Shown piece by piece: positions 1 through 7,086 of a stretch of 57,964 nucleotides of DNA (position 1 is its first letter; each line of letters starts with the position of its first letter). A model generated the notes under the pieces. That model was not told where the DNA came from. It saw nothing but the letters and a program-made list of their open reading frames with translations, and ran no database searches. A program made the translations under genes and the position numbers. This stretch comes from Cephaloticoccus capnophilus. Lineage in GTDB: Bacteria; Verrucomicrobiota; Verrucomicrobiia; Opitutales; Opitutaceae. The stretch lies in NCBI RefSeq assembly GCF_001580045.1, contig NZ_LSZP01000056.1:1-57964 (forward strand), in the 5' to 3' direction.

Positions 1-2
1 CC

Positions 3-515
3 GACCTGCACACGACGAGCCGCACCTTTTCGGTTTACTACCCCGACACGCGCCCCGGCTCTGATCGCTACACCGTCGTTGCCTCGCTCAACAGCCGCTA
101 CCTCGACTGGGAAAAGATGAGCGACGAAGAGTATGCGCAGCACAAGCAGCGGCTAATTGAGGAGTCGCTTGCTTCGCTCGAAAAATTCATCCCCGGCGTG
201 CGCGACAAAATCGATTGGATGGAGGCGGCGACACCGCGCACGGTCGAGCGTTACACGACTCACTGGAGCGGTGCGTCCTTTGGCACGAAGTTCGAGGGGC
301 TGAAAGTTTCGATGGACCTCCCCGAGCAGCTTCCCGGGCTCTATCACGCGGGCAGCGTGGGCATCATCATGTCCGGCTGGCTCGGCACGATTAATTACGG
401 CGTCATCACTGCCAATAAGATCGATAAAGCTCTCTTTGAGATGAAGAAACGGGAAGCGGGGAAAACGCCTACACGGATTTCCGAAGCGGTCGAGCCGGCA
501 CCCGCCGCTCACTGA
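3..515 (+). CDS. C-terminal part of an FAD-dependent oxidoreductase (phytoene-desaturase-like)
   Basis: The reading frame is open from the window edge to the TGA at 513-515, so only the last 170 residues are present. The C-terminus has the layout of carotenoid or phytoene desaturase-like FAD oxidoreductases: a substrate-domain stretch, then [19 protein letters not shown] and an Asn-Tyr-Gly helix that closes over the FAD in this family, ending in a short polar tail. The N-terminal Rossmann GxGxxG motif would lie outside the window, so the family call is an inference from the tail alone. It is followed 57 nt later by a lipid-synthesis run (fabZ, fabI, oleA, oleB). This suits a gene acting on an isoprenoid or polyunsaturated chain but does not prove co-transcription. 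Confidence 0.55.
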   Translation, partial: DLHTTSRTFSVYYPDTRPGSDRYTVVASLNSRYLDWEKMSDEEYAQHKQRLIEESLASLEKFIPGVRDKIDWMEAATPRTVERYTTHWSGASFGTKFEGLKVSMDLPEQLPGLYHAGSVGIIMSGWLGTINYGVITANKIDKALFEMKKREAGKTPTRISEAVEPAPAAH

Positions 516-526
516 TTCACCTGCAC

Positions 527-572
527 CGCCCGCCCAATAAAGACCGCTGTCTCTTCACGCCCGCCCAATAAA
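527..572 (+). repeat. Two direct copies of a 15-bp motif abutting the fabZ start
   Basis: The 15-mer CGCCCGCCCAATAAA occurs at 527-541 and again at 558-572, a 31-bp period. The second copy ends directly at the fabZ ATG (573). Each copy carries the same A-rich end, so the second may act as translation-initiation context. I see no Shine-Dalgarno here. It could be a local duplication of the leader or a binding site in tandem; the sequence alone does not decide. Confidence 0.6.
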
Positions 573-1070
573 ATGACCGACGAAGTCACTGCACTCATCC
601 CGCACCGACCGCCTTTTCTTTTTGTCGACCGTATCCTGAGCGCGGATACCGACTCGCTCGTTGCCGAGCGGACTTGGGCTCCGGAGGAAGACTTTTATCG
701 CGGGCACTATCCCGAAGCTCCGATTACGCCTGGAGTGTTGTTGTGCGAAGCGGTTTTTCAGACCGGCGCACTGTATATGGCCAAGCGTGCGCAAGCGGAA
801 GCTGCGGCGGCGGGGCAGGGAGGAAAGAGTGAGGGCGTGCCTTTGCTCGCGAAAATCAGTGACGTGCGTTTCCGCTCGCCCGTTTTTCCCGGTGACGTCG
901 TGCAAATCGAAGTGCGCAAAAAGGAGACTCTTGGCGGCTTTACGATGATGGACGGCGCGATTCGCAAGGCCGATGGCACGCGCGTCCTCAACGTCAGTTT
1001 CGCCGTCGCGTGGAAAACGCCGGAGGGCGGCGGCGGCGGAGCAGGGGCGCTAGGAGGGCGCGCGAAGTGA
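573..1070 (+). CDS. fabZ: 3-hydroxyacyl-ACP dehydratase, FabZ type
   Basis: A 165-residue single hot-dog-fold protein that would dehydrate 3-hydroxyacyl-ACP to trans-2-enoyl-ACP in type II fatty acid synthesis. The N-terminus IPHRPPFLFVDRI and the active-site segment YRGHYPEAPITPGVLLCEA match FabZ, with catalytic His45 and Glu59. The C-terminus has a Gly/Ala/Arg-rich tail (about residues 150-165) that looks dispensable. The stop codon overlaps the GTG start of the next gene (GTGA at 1067-1070), so fabZ and fabI are very probably translationally coupled. The next steps of the same cycle (fabI) and a chain-condensing enzyme (oleA) follow immediately, which argues for one lipid or hydrocarbon operon. 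Confidence 0.88.
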   Translation: MTDEVTALIPHRPPFLFVDRILSADTDSLVAERTWAPEEDFYRGHYPEAPITPGVLLCEAVFQTGALYMAKRAQAEAAAAGQGGKSEGVPLLAKISDVRFRSPVFPGDVVQIEVRKKETLGGFTMMDGAIRKADGTRVLNVSFAVAWKTPEGGGGGAGALGGRAK

Positions 1071-1981
1071 GCCGCGACTTTCTCCAGCTCGCGGGTAAGC
1101 GCGTGCTCGTCCTCGGTGTCGCCAACCGTAAAAGCGTCGCGTGGCACATCGCCCAAGCTCTCGAAGAGCAGGGCGCGACTGTCCTCTACAGCGTGCGCTC
1201 CGAAGCGCGTCGCAAATCTCTAAACACGCTTTTGGCGCAAAAGCCCGTTTACCTTTGCGATGTGGAGGAGGAGGGGGCCGTCGAGCGACTTGCCGCGCAA
1301 ATTGCGGCGGATGCGCAGGGCGAGCCGCTGCATGGCGTCGTGCACTCAATCGCCTTCGCTAACTACAGCGAAGGCTTTAGGCCGTTTCACGAAACGCGCC
1401 GTGCCGACTTCCTCCAAGCGACCGCGATCTCTGCCTTTTCGCTCGTCGAACTCGCTAACGCGCTAAAACCGCAACTCGCGCCGGACGCTTCGGTGGTGAC
1501 GATTGGCATTTCTTCGCTGCAAGTCACACCCGACAACTACGGCTACATGGGCCCGATAAAGGCCGCGCTAGAGTCGAGCGCGCGTTTTTTAGCCAAGTCG
1601 TTTAGCGCGGACAGCGCAGTGCGCTTCAATGTCGTTGGCGCAGGCCCGCTCAAAACCAGTGCCTCGGCGGGCATTCCCGGCTACCTCGAAAGCTACCTTT
1701 ACACCGAAAAACTCACACTGCGCCGCCAAAATCTCTCGACCGCCGAAGTGGCCAACGCGGCACTCTTCCTGCTCAGCCCGCGCAGCAGCGGCATCAACGC
1801 CACAACGCTCGTGGTCGATGCGGGCCTGGGCTCCAACTTTTACGACGCCGACCTCGTCCGGCTCGCCATGCGGCCCGAGCATCCGGCGCGAACAGCGGCG
1901 CTTTCTCCTTCTGCCGGCAAGCCGACAAGTAACGGGGCTGCGCTGCCCGGCTCGCCAATAAGAGGGGCTGTGACCCAATGA
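1067..1981 (+). CDS. fabI: Enoyl-ACP reductase, FabI type
   Basis: A 304-residue SDR-superfamily enoyl-[acyl-carrier-protein] reductase (NADH), the last reductive step of fatty acid elongation. It has the FabI-type nucleotide-binding start LVLGVANRKSVAWHIAQAL and the catalytic Tyr158-X6-Lys165 pair in NYGYMGPIKAALE. I chose the GTG at 1067 because AGGAGGGCG lies 8-15 nt upstream and the start overlaps the fabZ stop; the frame stays open further 5' but that stretch is Gly/Arg-rich and lies inside fabZ. The last 30 or so residues, after the normal end of the Rossmann fold (around DADLVRLAMRPEH), are low-complexity and are partly encoded by a 55-nt dispersed repeat. The stop overlaps the oleA start (ATGA, 1978-1981). 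Confidence 0.9.
   Translation: MSRDFLQLAGKRVLVLGVANRKSVAWHIAQALEEQGATVLYSVRSEARRKSLNTLLAQKPVYLCDVEEEGAVERLAAQIAADAQGEPLHGVVHSIAFANYSEGFRPFHETRRADFLQATAISAFSLVELANALKPQLAPDASVVTIGISSLQVTPDNYGYMGPIKAALESSARFLAKSFSADSAVRFNVVGAGPLKTSASAGIPGYLESYLYTEKLTLRRQNLSTAEVANAALFLLSPRSSGINATTLVVDAGLGSNFYDADLVRLAMRPEHPARTAALSPSAGKPTSNGAALPGSPIRGAVTQ
1921..1975. repeat. Dispersed ~55-nt repeat, copy A (inside the fabI 3' end)
   Basis: This segment begins GCCGACAAGT and ends AGGGGCTGTGACC. The same frame of conserved ends, with nearly the same length (56 nt), occurs inside the ligase gene at 9843-9898. The middle is diverged but both copies have a GGCnnGCCAA block before the end motif. Here it encodes the non-conserved C-terminal tail of FabI. 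Confidence 0.5.
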
Positions 1982-3051
1982 AATTTTCCCAAACCTACAT
2001 CGAGTCCCTCGCCGCCGCGCTCCCCGATGAAATCCTCACTTCTGCGGAGATTGAGCGCCGGCTTGCGCCGCTCTACGAGCGGCTCCACCTGCCCGAAGGC
2101 CGCCTCGAATTAATGACCGGCATTCGCGAGCGCCGACTCTGGCCAGCGGGTACGCGGGCCTCCGATGCGAGCGCACGGGCCGGTCGCGCTGCGCTCGCCA
2201 AATCGTGCATCCGCCCCGAGCAAATCGAGCTCTACATCCATGCCGCCGTTTGCCGCGACATGCTGGAGCCCGCGACCGCCGCCTTTGCCCATCGCAAAAT
2301 CGGGCTTAGCCCGAACTGCCAAATCTTTGATCTTTCCAATGCCTGCCTCGGCTTCCTCAACGCGCTGACACTTGCCGCCAGCATGATTGAAGCGGGGCAA
2401 ATCCGCGCCGCCCTCATCACTTGCGGCGAAGACAGCCGCCCGCTCGTCGAGCAGACCTTGCGCACGCTTAATGCCGAGCCTTTAACGCGAAACGGGATAA
2501 AGCCCTACTTTGCTAACCTCACAGTCGGCTCGGGCGCAGTCGGCGCGGTCGTGTGTCACGAAAGCCTCGTGGTGCCTGAAGGGCTCGGCAGCGGTGGCGC
2601 AGCAGGGGAGTCGTCGCGCGCGCACCGGTTGATCGGTGGGGTCGTACGCGCGGCGACCGCGCACAGCGAGCTCTGCCAAGGCGAGACGCACGGCGCAGAC
2701 TCACTGGCTATGCAGACCGACTCCGAAGCACTGCTCATTGCGGGGGTCACACTCGCGCACGAAACTTGGGGGCAGTTTTGCGAAGAAACCGGCTGGGACG
2801 CGGCTACGCCCTCCCGCTTTATTTGCCACCAAGTCGGCAGCATTCATCGGCGTAAGCTTTACGACACGCTCGGGATCGATCTCGCGAAGGATTTTTCGAC
2901 CTTTGAGTTTTTGGGCAACACCGGCTCGGTCGCGCTGCCCGCGACGCTCGCGCTCGCAGTAGAAAAAGGCGTCGTCCGCTCCGGCGACAAAGTCGCACTC
3001 CTCGGCATCGGCAGCGGGCTTAACTCGCTGATGCTCGCCGTGGAATGGTAG
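1978..3051 (+). CDS. oleA: OleA: acyl-CoA head-to-head condensing thiolase for long-chain olefin synthesis
   Basis: A 357-residue FabH/thiolase-fold enzyme. OleA condenses two fatty acyl-CoAs (non-decarboxylative Claisen) to a beta-keto acid, the first step of long-chain olefin synthesis. The match is to OleA rather than FabH: the catalytic Cys123 sits in FDLSNACLGFLN, Glu97 in CRDMLEPATA lies exactly 26 residues before it as in Xanthomonas OleA (Glu117/Cys143), His284 is in FICHQVGS and Asn314 in FLGNTGSVALP. The SELCQG segment near residue 230 is also typical of OleA. The start overlaps the fabI stop by 4 nt. oleB follows after 70 nt. oleC and oleD are not found in this window. Confidence 0.85.
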   Translation: MKFSQTYIESLAAALPDEILTSAEIERRLAPLYERLHLPEGRLELMTGIRERRLWPAGTRASDASARAGRAALAKSCIRPEQIELYIHAAVCRDMLEPATAAFAHRKIGLSPNCQIFDLSNACLGFLNALTLAASMIEAGQIRAALITCGEDSRPLVEQTLRTLNAEPLTRNGIKPYFANLTVGSGAVGAVVCHESLVVPEGLGSGGAAGESSRAHRLIGGVVRAATAHSELCQGETHGADSLAMQTDSEALLIAGVTLAHETWGQFCEETGWDAATPSRFICHQVGSIHRRKLYDTLGIDLAKDFSTFEFLGNTGSVALPATLALAVEKGVVRSGDKVALLGIGSGLNSLMLAVEW

Positions 3052-3121
3052 TAGTAGGCGTGTGCGCAACACAGGGGCGCAGCCCCGTCTTTTCCGCCGA
3101 GCCCGCCGTAAAAAACGAACC

Positions 3122-4042
3122 ATGAATCCACCTCCTGCCGCGATTTTTCCACCCGAACTCCGCGAAGCACTTTATCCCTTTGTGTCGCACTGGTTCACGA
3201 CACCGAGCGGCGCACGAATGCATTACTTGGACGAGGGCCCGGAGGGAGACGGCACGACGTGCGACGAGGCGGTGCTGATGCTCCACGGAAACCCGACTTG
3301 GTCGTTTTATTATGCCCAACTCGTAAAAGCGGTTTCGCCCAAGCTGCGTTGCATCGCTGCCGACCACATCGGAATGGGGCTCTCCGAAAAGCCGCAGAAC
3401 TACGATTACCACTTAAAAACGCGAATCGACGACATCGCTGCGCTCGTTGCCACGCTCGGACTCCGGCGCGTGCATTTAGTCGTTCACGATTGGGGCGGAG
3501 CGATTGGCTTTGGCTTCGCGGCGCGGCACCCCGAGCTCATTGGCCGAATCGTCATCCTCAACACGGCGGCCTTTCGCTCAAAATGGATTCCCGCACGAAT
3601 TGCGCTCTGTAAACTCCCAGTAATCGGCCCGGCAATCGTGCGCGGATTAAATGGCTTTGCGCGCCCCGCGCTCGCGATGTCGATGAGCCGCCGCGCGCTC
3701 AGTGGCGATGAACGACGTGCATTGATTTTCCCCTATAACTCATGGGCAAACCGCGTGGCCGTTAGCGGCTTTGTTCGCGATATCCCGATGAGCGCCGCAC
3801 ATCCGAGTTGGGACACCTTGAGCGAAGTCGAAGCGGGGCTCGCGCAGTTTCAGAAAACCCCCGTACTGATCCTGTGGGGCGGACGCGACTTTTGTTTCAA
3901 CAAACGCTTCTACGACGAATGGCGGGCGCGACTGCCAAATGCCGAGGCGAGTTTTTATAAAGACGCCGGACACTACGTGCTCCTCGACGCAGCGGAACAA
4001 GTCATCCCCAAAATTAGCGAATTCCTCACCCGTCCAGCCTGA
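3122..4042 (+). CDS. oleB: OleB: beta-lactone decarboxylase (haloalkane-dehalogenase fold)
   Basis: A 306-residue alpha/beta hydrolase. OleB proteins turn the OleC-made beta-lactone into a cis-olefin plus CO2. The oxyanion region is LMLHGNPTWSFYY, the nucleophile is Asp123 in VVHDWGGAIGF (Asp instead of Ser, as in haloalkane dehalogenases), the second acid is probably Asp256 (LWGGRDFCFN) and the catalytic His is His284 (DAGHYVLLD). Without the neighbour oleA it could be called a haloalkane dehalogenase; the pairing makes OleB much more likely. I use the ATG at 3122; an in-frame GTG at 3062 would add 20 Arg-rich residues with no homologous look. The accessory island starts directly after the stop codon, where oleC would often be expected. 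Confidence 0.8.
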   Translation: MNPPPAAIFPPELREALYPFVSHWFTTPSGARMHYLDEGPEGDGTTCDEAVLMLHGNPTWSFYYAQLVKAVSPKLRCIAADHIGMGLSEKPQNYDYHLKTRIDDIAALVATLGLRRVHLVVHDWGGAIGFGFAARHPELIGRIVILNTAAFRSKWIPARIALCKLPVIGPAIVRGLNGFARPALAMSMSRRALSGDERRALIFPYNSWANRVAVSGFVRDIPMSAAHPSWDTLSEVEAGLAQFQKTPVLILWGGRDFCFNKRFYDEWRARLPNAEASFYKDAGHYVLLDAAEQVIPKISEFLTRPA

Positions 4043-4060
4043 CCACGCGCCAAAGCGCAA

Positions 4061-4170
4061 GCCTCGCCATTCATGGCGAGGTCAAGCGAGGCAGTTGTTA
4101 TATGGAGCCGAAGGCTCCGCCAACTGGTGGCGGAGAATCCCCAGACTCAAGGCCGGGGTTCTTCACTCAA
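4061..4170. mobile_element. Hairpin cluster resembling an IS200/IS605-type transposon end (remnant)
   Basis: Three compact hairpins follow one another: CCTCGCCA/TGGCGAGG (4062-4069 with 4074-4081, loop TTCA), GGAGCC/GGCTCC (4104-4109 with 4113-4118) and the alternative, mutually exclusive CTCCGCCA/TGGCGGAG (4115-4122 with 4128-4135). They are followed by GAATCCCC...GGGGTTCTTCACTCAA. This ordering resembles right ends of IS200/IS605 elements, where a guide-RNA scaffold hairpin and a GAATCCCC-type hairpin precede TCAA. No tnpA or tnpB is left, so this is at best a remnant; confidence is low because the match is by memory of the pattern, not by alignment. Confidence 0.33.
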
Positions 4171-4223
4171 GCCAAGGCGCCTCGAAGAGCAGATAGGGGG
4201 ACCGGATGCAGGGCTCCGATTTT

Positions 4224-4269
4224 TTCGCTATAATGGACAAAGCTGAAAATATTTGTCTTTAATAGCGAA
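4224..4269. promoter_or_regulatory. Palindromic operator containing a TATAAT -10 element
   Basis: Arm 4224-4241 (TTCGCTATAATGGACAAA) is the inverted repeat of 4252-4269 (TTTGTCTTTAATAGCGAA) with 15 of 18 positions matching and a 10-nt spacer. The left arm contains a perfect TATAAT (4229-4234) that would serve as the -10 box. The small HTH gene starts at 4271, one base after the right arm. The geometry fits a self-repressing antitoxin or HTH regulator occupying its own promoter. Confidence 0.6.
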
Positions 4270-4270
4270 C

Positions 4271-4447
4271 ATGCCCCGCAAACCACCTGTTGTCTTTCCA
4301 CAGGAGCAGCGCCTGGCCGGCAAGCGGCGCAAGCTGAGCAACGCGGTGGTGGCCCGCGACGCCGGGTTCAAAGACAGCGCGGTCAAGATCAACGTGGAAC
4401 AAATCTTCAAACTGTTGTCGCCATCCACCGAAGTGAAGAGCATTTGA
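4271..4447 (+). CDS. Small HTH-like protein (58 aa), probably a shortened XRE/HipB-type regulator
   Basis: The N-terminus MPRKPPVVFPQEQRL followed by AGKRRKLSNAVVARDAGF resembles the start of XRE-family regulators that accompany toxin or nuclease genes: a basic Pro-rich lead and then the first HTH helices. The usual stretch between the lead and the helices is shortened and the C-terminal half (KDSAVKINVEQIFKLL...) does not continue the normal five-helix fold. I therefore think this is a deletion derivative, though a functional mini-protein is possible because a clear operator/promoter sits directly upstream. A TTG at 4253 in frame lies inside the operator arm, so ATG 4271 is preferred. It ends 11 nt before the YhcG-type nuclease gene and probably shares its transcript. 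Confidence 0.45.
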   Translation: MPRKPPVVFPQEQRLAGKRRKLSNAVVARDAGFKDSAVKINVEQIFKLLSPSTEVKSI

Positions 4448-4458
4448 GGGAGGCGCAC

Positions 4459-5514
4459 ATGAGTAAAGATCAATTGACTGTCAGCCCAGTTGGATATGCC
4501 GACTGGCTGGCTGAACTTAAGCAGCGTATCCATTCAGCGCAGCAACGCGCTACGCTTGCGGTCAATCGTGAGCTGGTGCTGCTGTACTGGCAGATCGGTC
4601 AGGACATTTTGGCGCGTCAGGCCAGTCAGGGTTGGGGCACGAAGGTGATCGAGCGGCTGGCGCATGACTTGCGCGCAGCCTTTCCGGACATGAAGGGCTT
4701 TTCCCCGCGCAACCTCAAATATATGCGGGCCTTTGCCGAGGCGTGGCCGGATGGCGAATTTGTGCAAGCGGCGCTTGCACAATTGCCCTGGTATCACCAG
4801 TTGGCCCTGCTGGACAAGCTCCAGAGCACCGAGGAGCGGCAATGGTACGCCGCGCAAGCCCTGGAAAACGGCTGGTCGCGCAACGTGCTGGTGATGCAGA
4901 TCGAATCCGGCTTGCGCCAGCGTACGGGCAAGGCCGTTACCAACTTCGATCAGCGCCTGCCTGCACCGCAATCCGATCTGGCCCGCGAGTCACTGAAAGA
5001 CCCGTACCGCCTGGACTTTCTCGGTCTTGGCAAGGAGGCGCAGGAACGTGCCATTGAGGATGCGCTGGTCAAGCACGTCACCCAGTTCCTGATGGAGCTG
5101 GGTGCGGGCTTTGCTTTCGTCGGACGGCAGGTGCATGTGGAGGTGGGCGACAAGGATTTCTACATTGATCTGTTGTTCTATCACCTGAAGTTGCGCTGCT
5201 ATGTGGTGGTGGAACTGAAGGCCGGGGAGTTCCAACCCGAATACGCAGGCAAGCTCAATTTCTACCTCAGCGCGGTGGACAGCCAACTCAGGCATCCCAG
5301 CGACAACCCCAGTCTGGGCCTGTTGCTGTGCAAAAACCGCGACAAGGTGGTGGCCGAGTACGCCTTGCGCGACATGAACAAGCCCATCGGCGTTGCGGAG
5401 TATCAACTGGTGCAGGCCTTGCCCAAGGAACTGCAAACAGACTTGCCTCGCATCGAGGATATCGAGAGTGAGTTGCGGGATGCGGAGGATGCGCCCGGGG
5501 AGGCGCGGGCATGA
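4459..5514 (+). CDS. YhcG-type (DUF1016) PD-(D/E)XK nuclease
   Basis: A 351-residue protein with the two YhcG parts: an N-terminal helical DUF1016_N domain (residues 10-150; [36 protein letters not shown]) and a C-terminal nuclease domain with the PD-(D/E)XK core Asp237 ([10 protein letters not shown]), Glu252 and Lys254 ([10 protein letters not shown]). Family members are often found with restriction or toxin-antitoxin genes and are thought to act on DNA in defence or mobile-element contexts. The start at ATG 4459 has GAGGGAGG 5 nt upstream; a TTG at 4444 is less likely. Leu codons are mostly CTG, unlike the CTC-rich neighbouring core genes, which supports transfer. Its stop overlaps the start of a type III restriction gene stump by 4 nt. 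Confidence 0.88.
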   Translation: MSKDQLTVSPVGYADWLAELKQRIHSAQQRATLAVNRELVLLYWQIGQDILARQASQGWGTKVIERLAHDLRAAFPDMKGFSPRNLKYMRAFAEAWPDGEFVQAALAQLPWYHQLALLDKLQSTEERQWYAAQALENGWSRNVLVMQIESGLRQRTGKAVTNFDQRLPAPQSDLARESLKDPYRLDFLGLGKEAQERAIEDALVKHVTQFLMELGAGFAFVGRQVHVEVGDKDFYIDLLFYHLKLRCYVVVELKAGEFQPEYAGKLNFYLSAVDSQLRHPSDNPSLGLLLCKNRDKVVAEYALRDMNKPIGVAEYQLVQALPKELQTDLPRIEDIESELRDAEDAPGEARA

Positions 5515-5735
5515 AGCTGAAATTCAAGACCCAAGCCTACCAGACCGCCGCCGTGCAGGCGGTGGTGGACTGCTTCAAGGGGCAGGTTCCGTATCATGGC
5601 GGCATCCGCTACCGCCTTGACGGTGGCACCCGCAAGGCAGCACCGACCAGCCCTCAGGGCGCGCTGGCGCTGGAGGCCGCGCCGGAGTTTGGTCGATCCC
5701 AAATCCTGTTTTTTCAAAAGTCTGACCGTCCATGA
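5511..5735 (+). pseudogene. Truncated start of a type III restriction endonuclease (Res) gene
   Basis: [20 protein letters not shown] followed by CFKGQ and GIRYRLD is the recognisable N-terminus of type III restriction enzyme Res subunits, which normally run to about 900-1000 residues with a SF2 helicase core and a C-terminal nuclease. Here the match ends within about 45 residues and the frame runs into unrelated sequence before a stop at 5733-5735. The ATGA overlap with the nuclease gene shows they once formed an operon. No helicase motifs and no Mod methylase gene are in the window, so the restriction system is lost at this site. Confidence 0.65.
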
Positions 5736-5812
5736 ACACGGACACCCTCACGCTGGCAGGCCACACGTACACCTCGCGCTTGCTCGTCGGCACCGGCGGC
5801 GGGCGGGCTTGA
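5732..5812 (+). pseudogene. thiG: Stump of thiG (thiazole synthase)
   Basis: The 26-codon frame reads [20 protein letters not shown] then TGGGRA and a stop. The first 22 residues are the conserved N-terminus of ThiG (consensus like L-x-I-A-G-R-T-F-x-S-R-L-L-V-G-T-G-K-Y). ThiG is normally about 250-260 residues and makes the thiazole moiety of thiamine. The rest, including the active-site lysine, is absent. This stump marks the far border of the accessory island and suggests a deletion or insertion that cut a thi locus. Confidence 0.6.
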
Positions 5813-5941
5813 GGCGCGTTATTGCCTCCCGCCGGTTTTGAAGCGATGGCGTGCTCTTGGCCTGCCGCTTAAAGAAAGCTGGCGCGTGAGGCTTTACAGT
5901 CGGCGGTGGCGGCGTTTCGCTCCGGGGTTTTCCCTTTTCTT

Positions 5942-6763
5942 ATGAGTTCACCCGAGAAATCCGCTGCTGCTGCCGTTGCTCCCACTGCGCCCGCTTCCGA
6001 AAATGCCCCCGCCAGTCCTAGCTTCGAAGAGAAGCTAAATGGGTTTTGGGCAAAGAACCGGAAGCTCGTTTTCCTGCTCTGTGCCGTGGTTGTCGTGGTG
6101 ATTGTCGCGCGCGAAGTTTCGGTGCTCAGTGCCGCTCAATCGCGTGAGCGTCTGGCGCAAAGCTATGCTACCGCGGCGGCGACCCCTGAGGGATTACGCC
6201 AGTTTGCGCAGGACAATGCGGGGCTCCAACTCGGCGGGGTCGCGTGGTTGCAGGTCGCTGATGCCGCTTACGAGGCGGACAAGTTTTCGGATGCGGCGAG
6301 TGCTTACGAGCAGAGCCTGAAGGGCTTGGCTCGTGGGTCCACGCTTGCGAATCGTGCCGCGCTGGGCTTGGCGGTTTCGCAGCTAAAGGGCGGCTCCGAG
6401 GCGCAAGGCAAGGCGGCACTCGCCGCGCTGGCGGATAGTCCGAGCGTGTCGGTCGCTGTGCGTGCTGAGGCGGCCTACCACCTCGCGCTCTCGGCGCATG
6501 TGGCGGGTGAGCAAGAGGCCTTTGCCCAGCGGGCGACGCAGCTCGCGCAAATCGACCCGGCGAGTTTGTGGAACCAGCGGCTGCTTAGCCTGCAAGTGAC
6601 GCGCTCAATGAGCGGGGCAAGCGCCGGAGCGACTTCTGCAAGCCCGAGCGTAAGCATCTTGCCAGCGGCCTTGCTGAGGCCCGCCGCCCAAAGTGAGGCT
6701 GGCGAATCTGCTCCTGCTGAGGAACCGAGCGAGCCAGTTATCAAGTTTAACTTGGGCAACTAA
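5942..6763 (+). CDS. Membrane-anchored TPR protein (YfgM-like)
   Basis: A 273-residue protein with an Ala/Pro-rich cytoplasmic head (1-30), one transmembrane helix (about residues 38-55, LVFLLCAVVVVVIVA) and then TPR-like helices rich in Ala (AYEADKFSDAASAYEQSLKGLA; AEAAYHLALSAHVAGEQEAF). The arrangement is that of YfgM/AncA-type proteins, which associate with the Sec translocon and chaperones in E. coli. Whether this protein does so here is only an inference. ATG 5942 is chosen because the longer reading from GTG 5906 adds a hydrophobic, non-conserved lead. A GC-rich hairpin (about 6767-6784) follows the stop. Confidence 0.6.
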   Translation: MSSPEKSAAAAVAPTAPASENAPASPSFEEKLNGFWAKNRKLVFLLCAVVVVVIVAREVSVLSAAQSRERLAQSYATAAATPEGLRQFAQDNAGLQLGGVAWLQVADAAYEADKFSDAASAYEQSLKGLARGSTLANRAALGLAVSQLKGGSEAQGKAALAALADSPSVSVAVRAEAAYHLALSAHVAGEQEAFAQRATQLAQIDPASLWNQRLLSLQVTRSMSGASAGATSASPSVSILPAALLRPAAQSEAGESAPAEEPSEPVIKFNLGN

Positions 6764-7022
6764 AGCCCTGCTTCGCGGGAGGGCCTGTGTATATAAAGAA
6801 AGTAAAGTGGCGGGCCTCCTCTGCCTTCTGCTATGGGGAGACTTGAGTAGTAACAATCAAGAGTGTTGATAGCTAAGGAGTTGCCCAAACCTGAGCTAAA
6901 TTCATGCCAGTTTTGTGCCAATTTCGCGGCGATTCGAGGCAAAGCTGGCGTCAGGACCCCGCACATTTCGCAACAGTTTGTTAGCAAAGCGACAGCGCTT
7001 CGCTGGACGCGGTAAGAATCCT
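6764..7022. other. Non-coding gap between the TPR gene and the toxin-antitoxin pair
   Basis: I see no credible gene. The only structure is a short GC-rich hairpin directly after the TPR gene stop (GCCCTGC TTCG CGGGAGGGC), possibly a weak terminator. The rest is more A/T-rich than the flanking genes, as is common near inserted modules. Confidence 0.4.
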
Positions 7023-7086
7023 CTTGCTAGCAAGGAGAGGATGTTAATCTTCGTGAACAAGTGATTACACTCAAGCCATGTTCACG
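7023..7086. promoter_or_regulatory. Palindromes upstream of the toxin-antitoxin pair (candidate operator)
   Basis: CTTGCTAGCAAG at 7023-7034 is a perfect 12-bp palindrome. CGTGAAC (7052-7058) and GTTCACG (7080-7086) form a second inverted pair that brackets the toxin start codon at 7078. Autoregulation by the antitoxin is usual in such modules, so these are plausible binding sites; this is positional inference. Confidence 0.35.

Noticed and set aside
4061-5812. A prophage or integrative element with attachment sites
   Set aside because: No integrase, no phage structural genes and no flanking direct repeats that I can see; the region is better described as a decayed accessory island.
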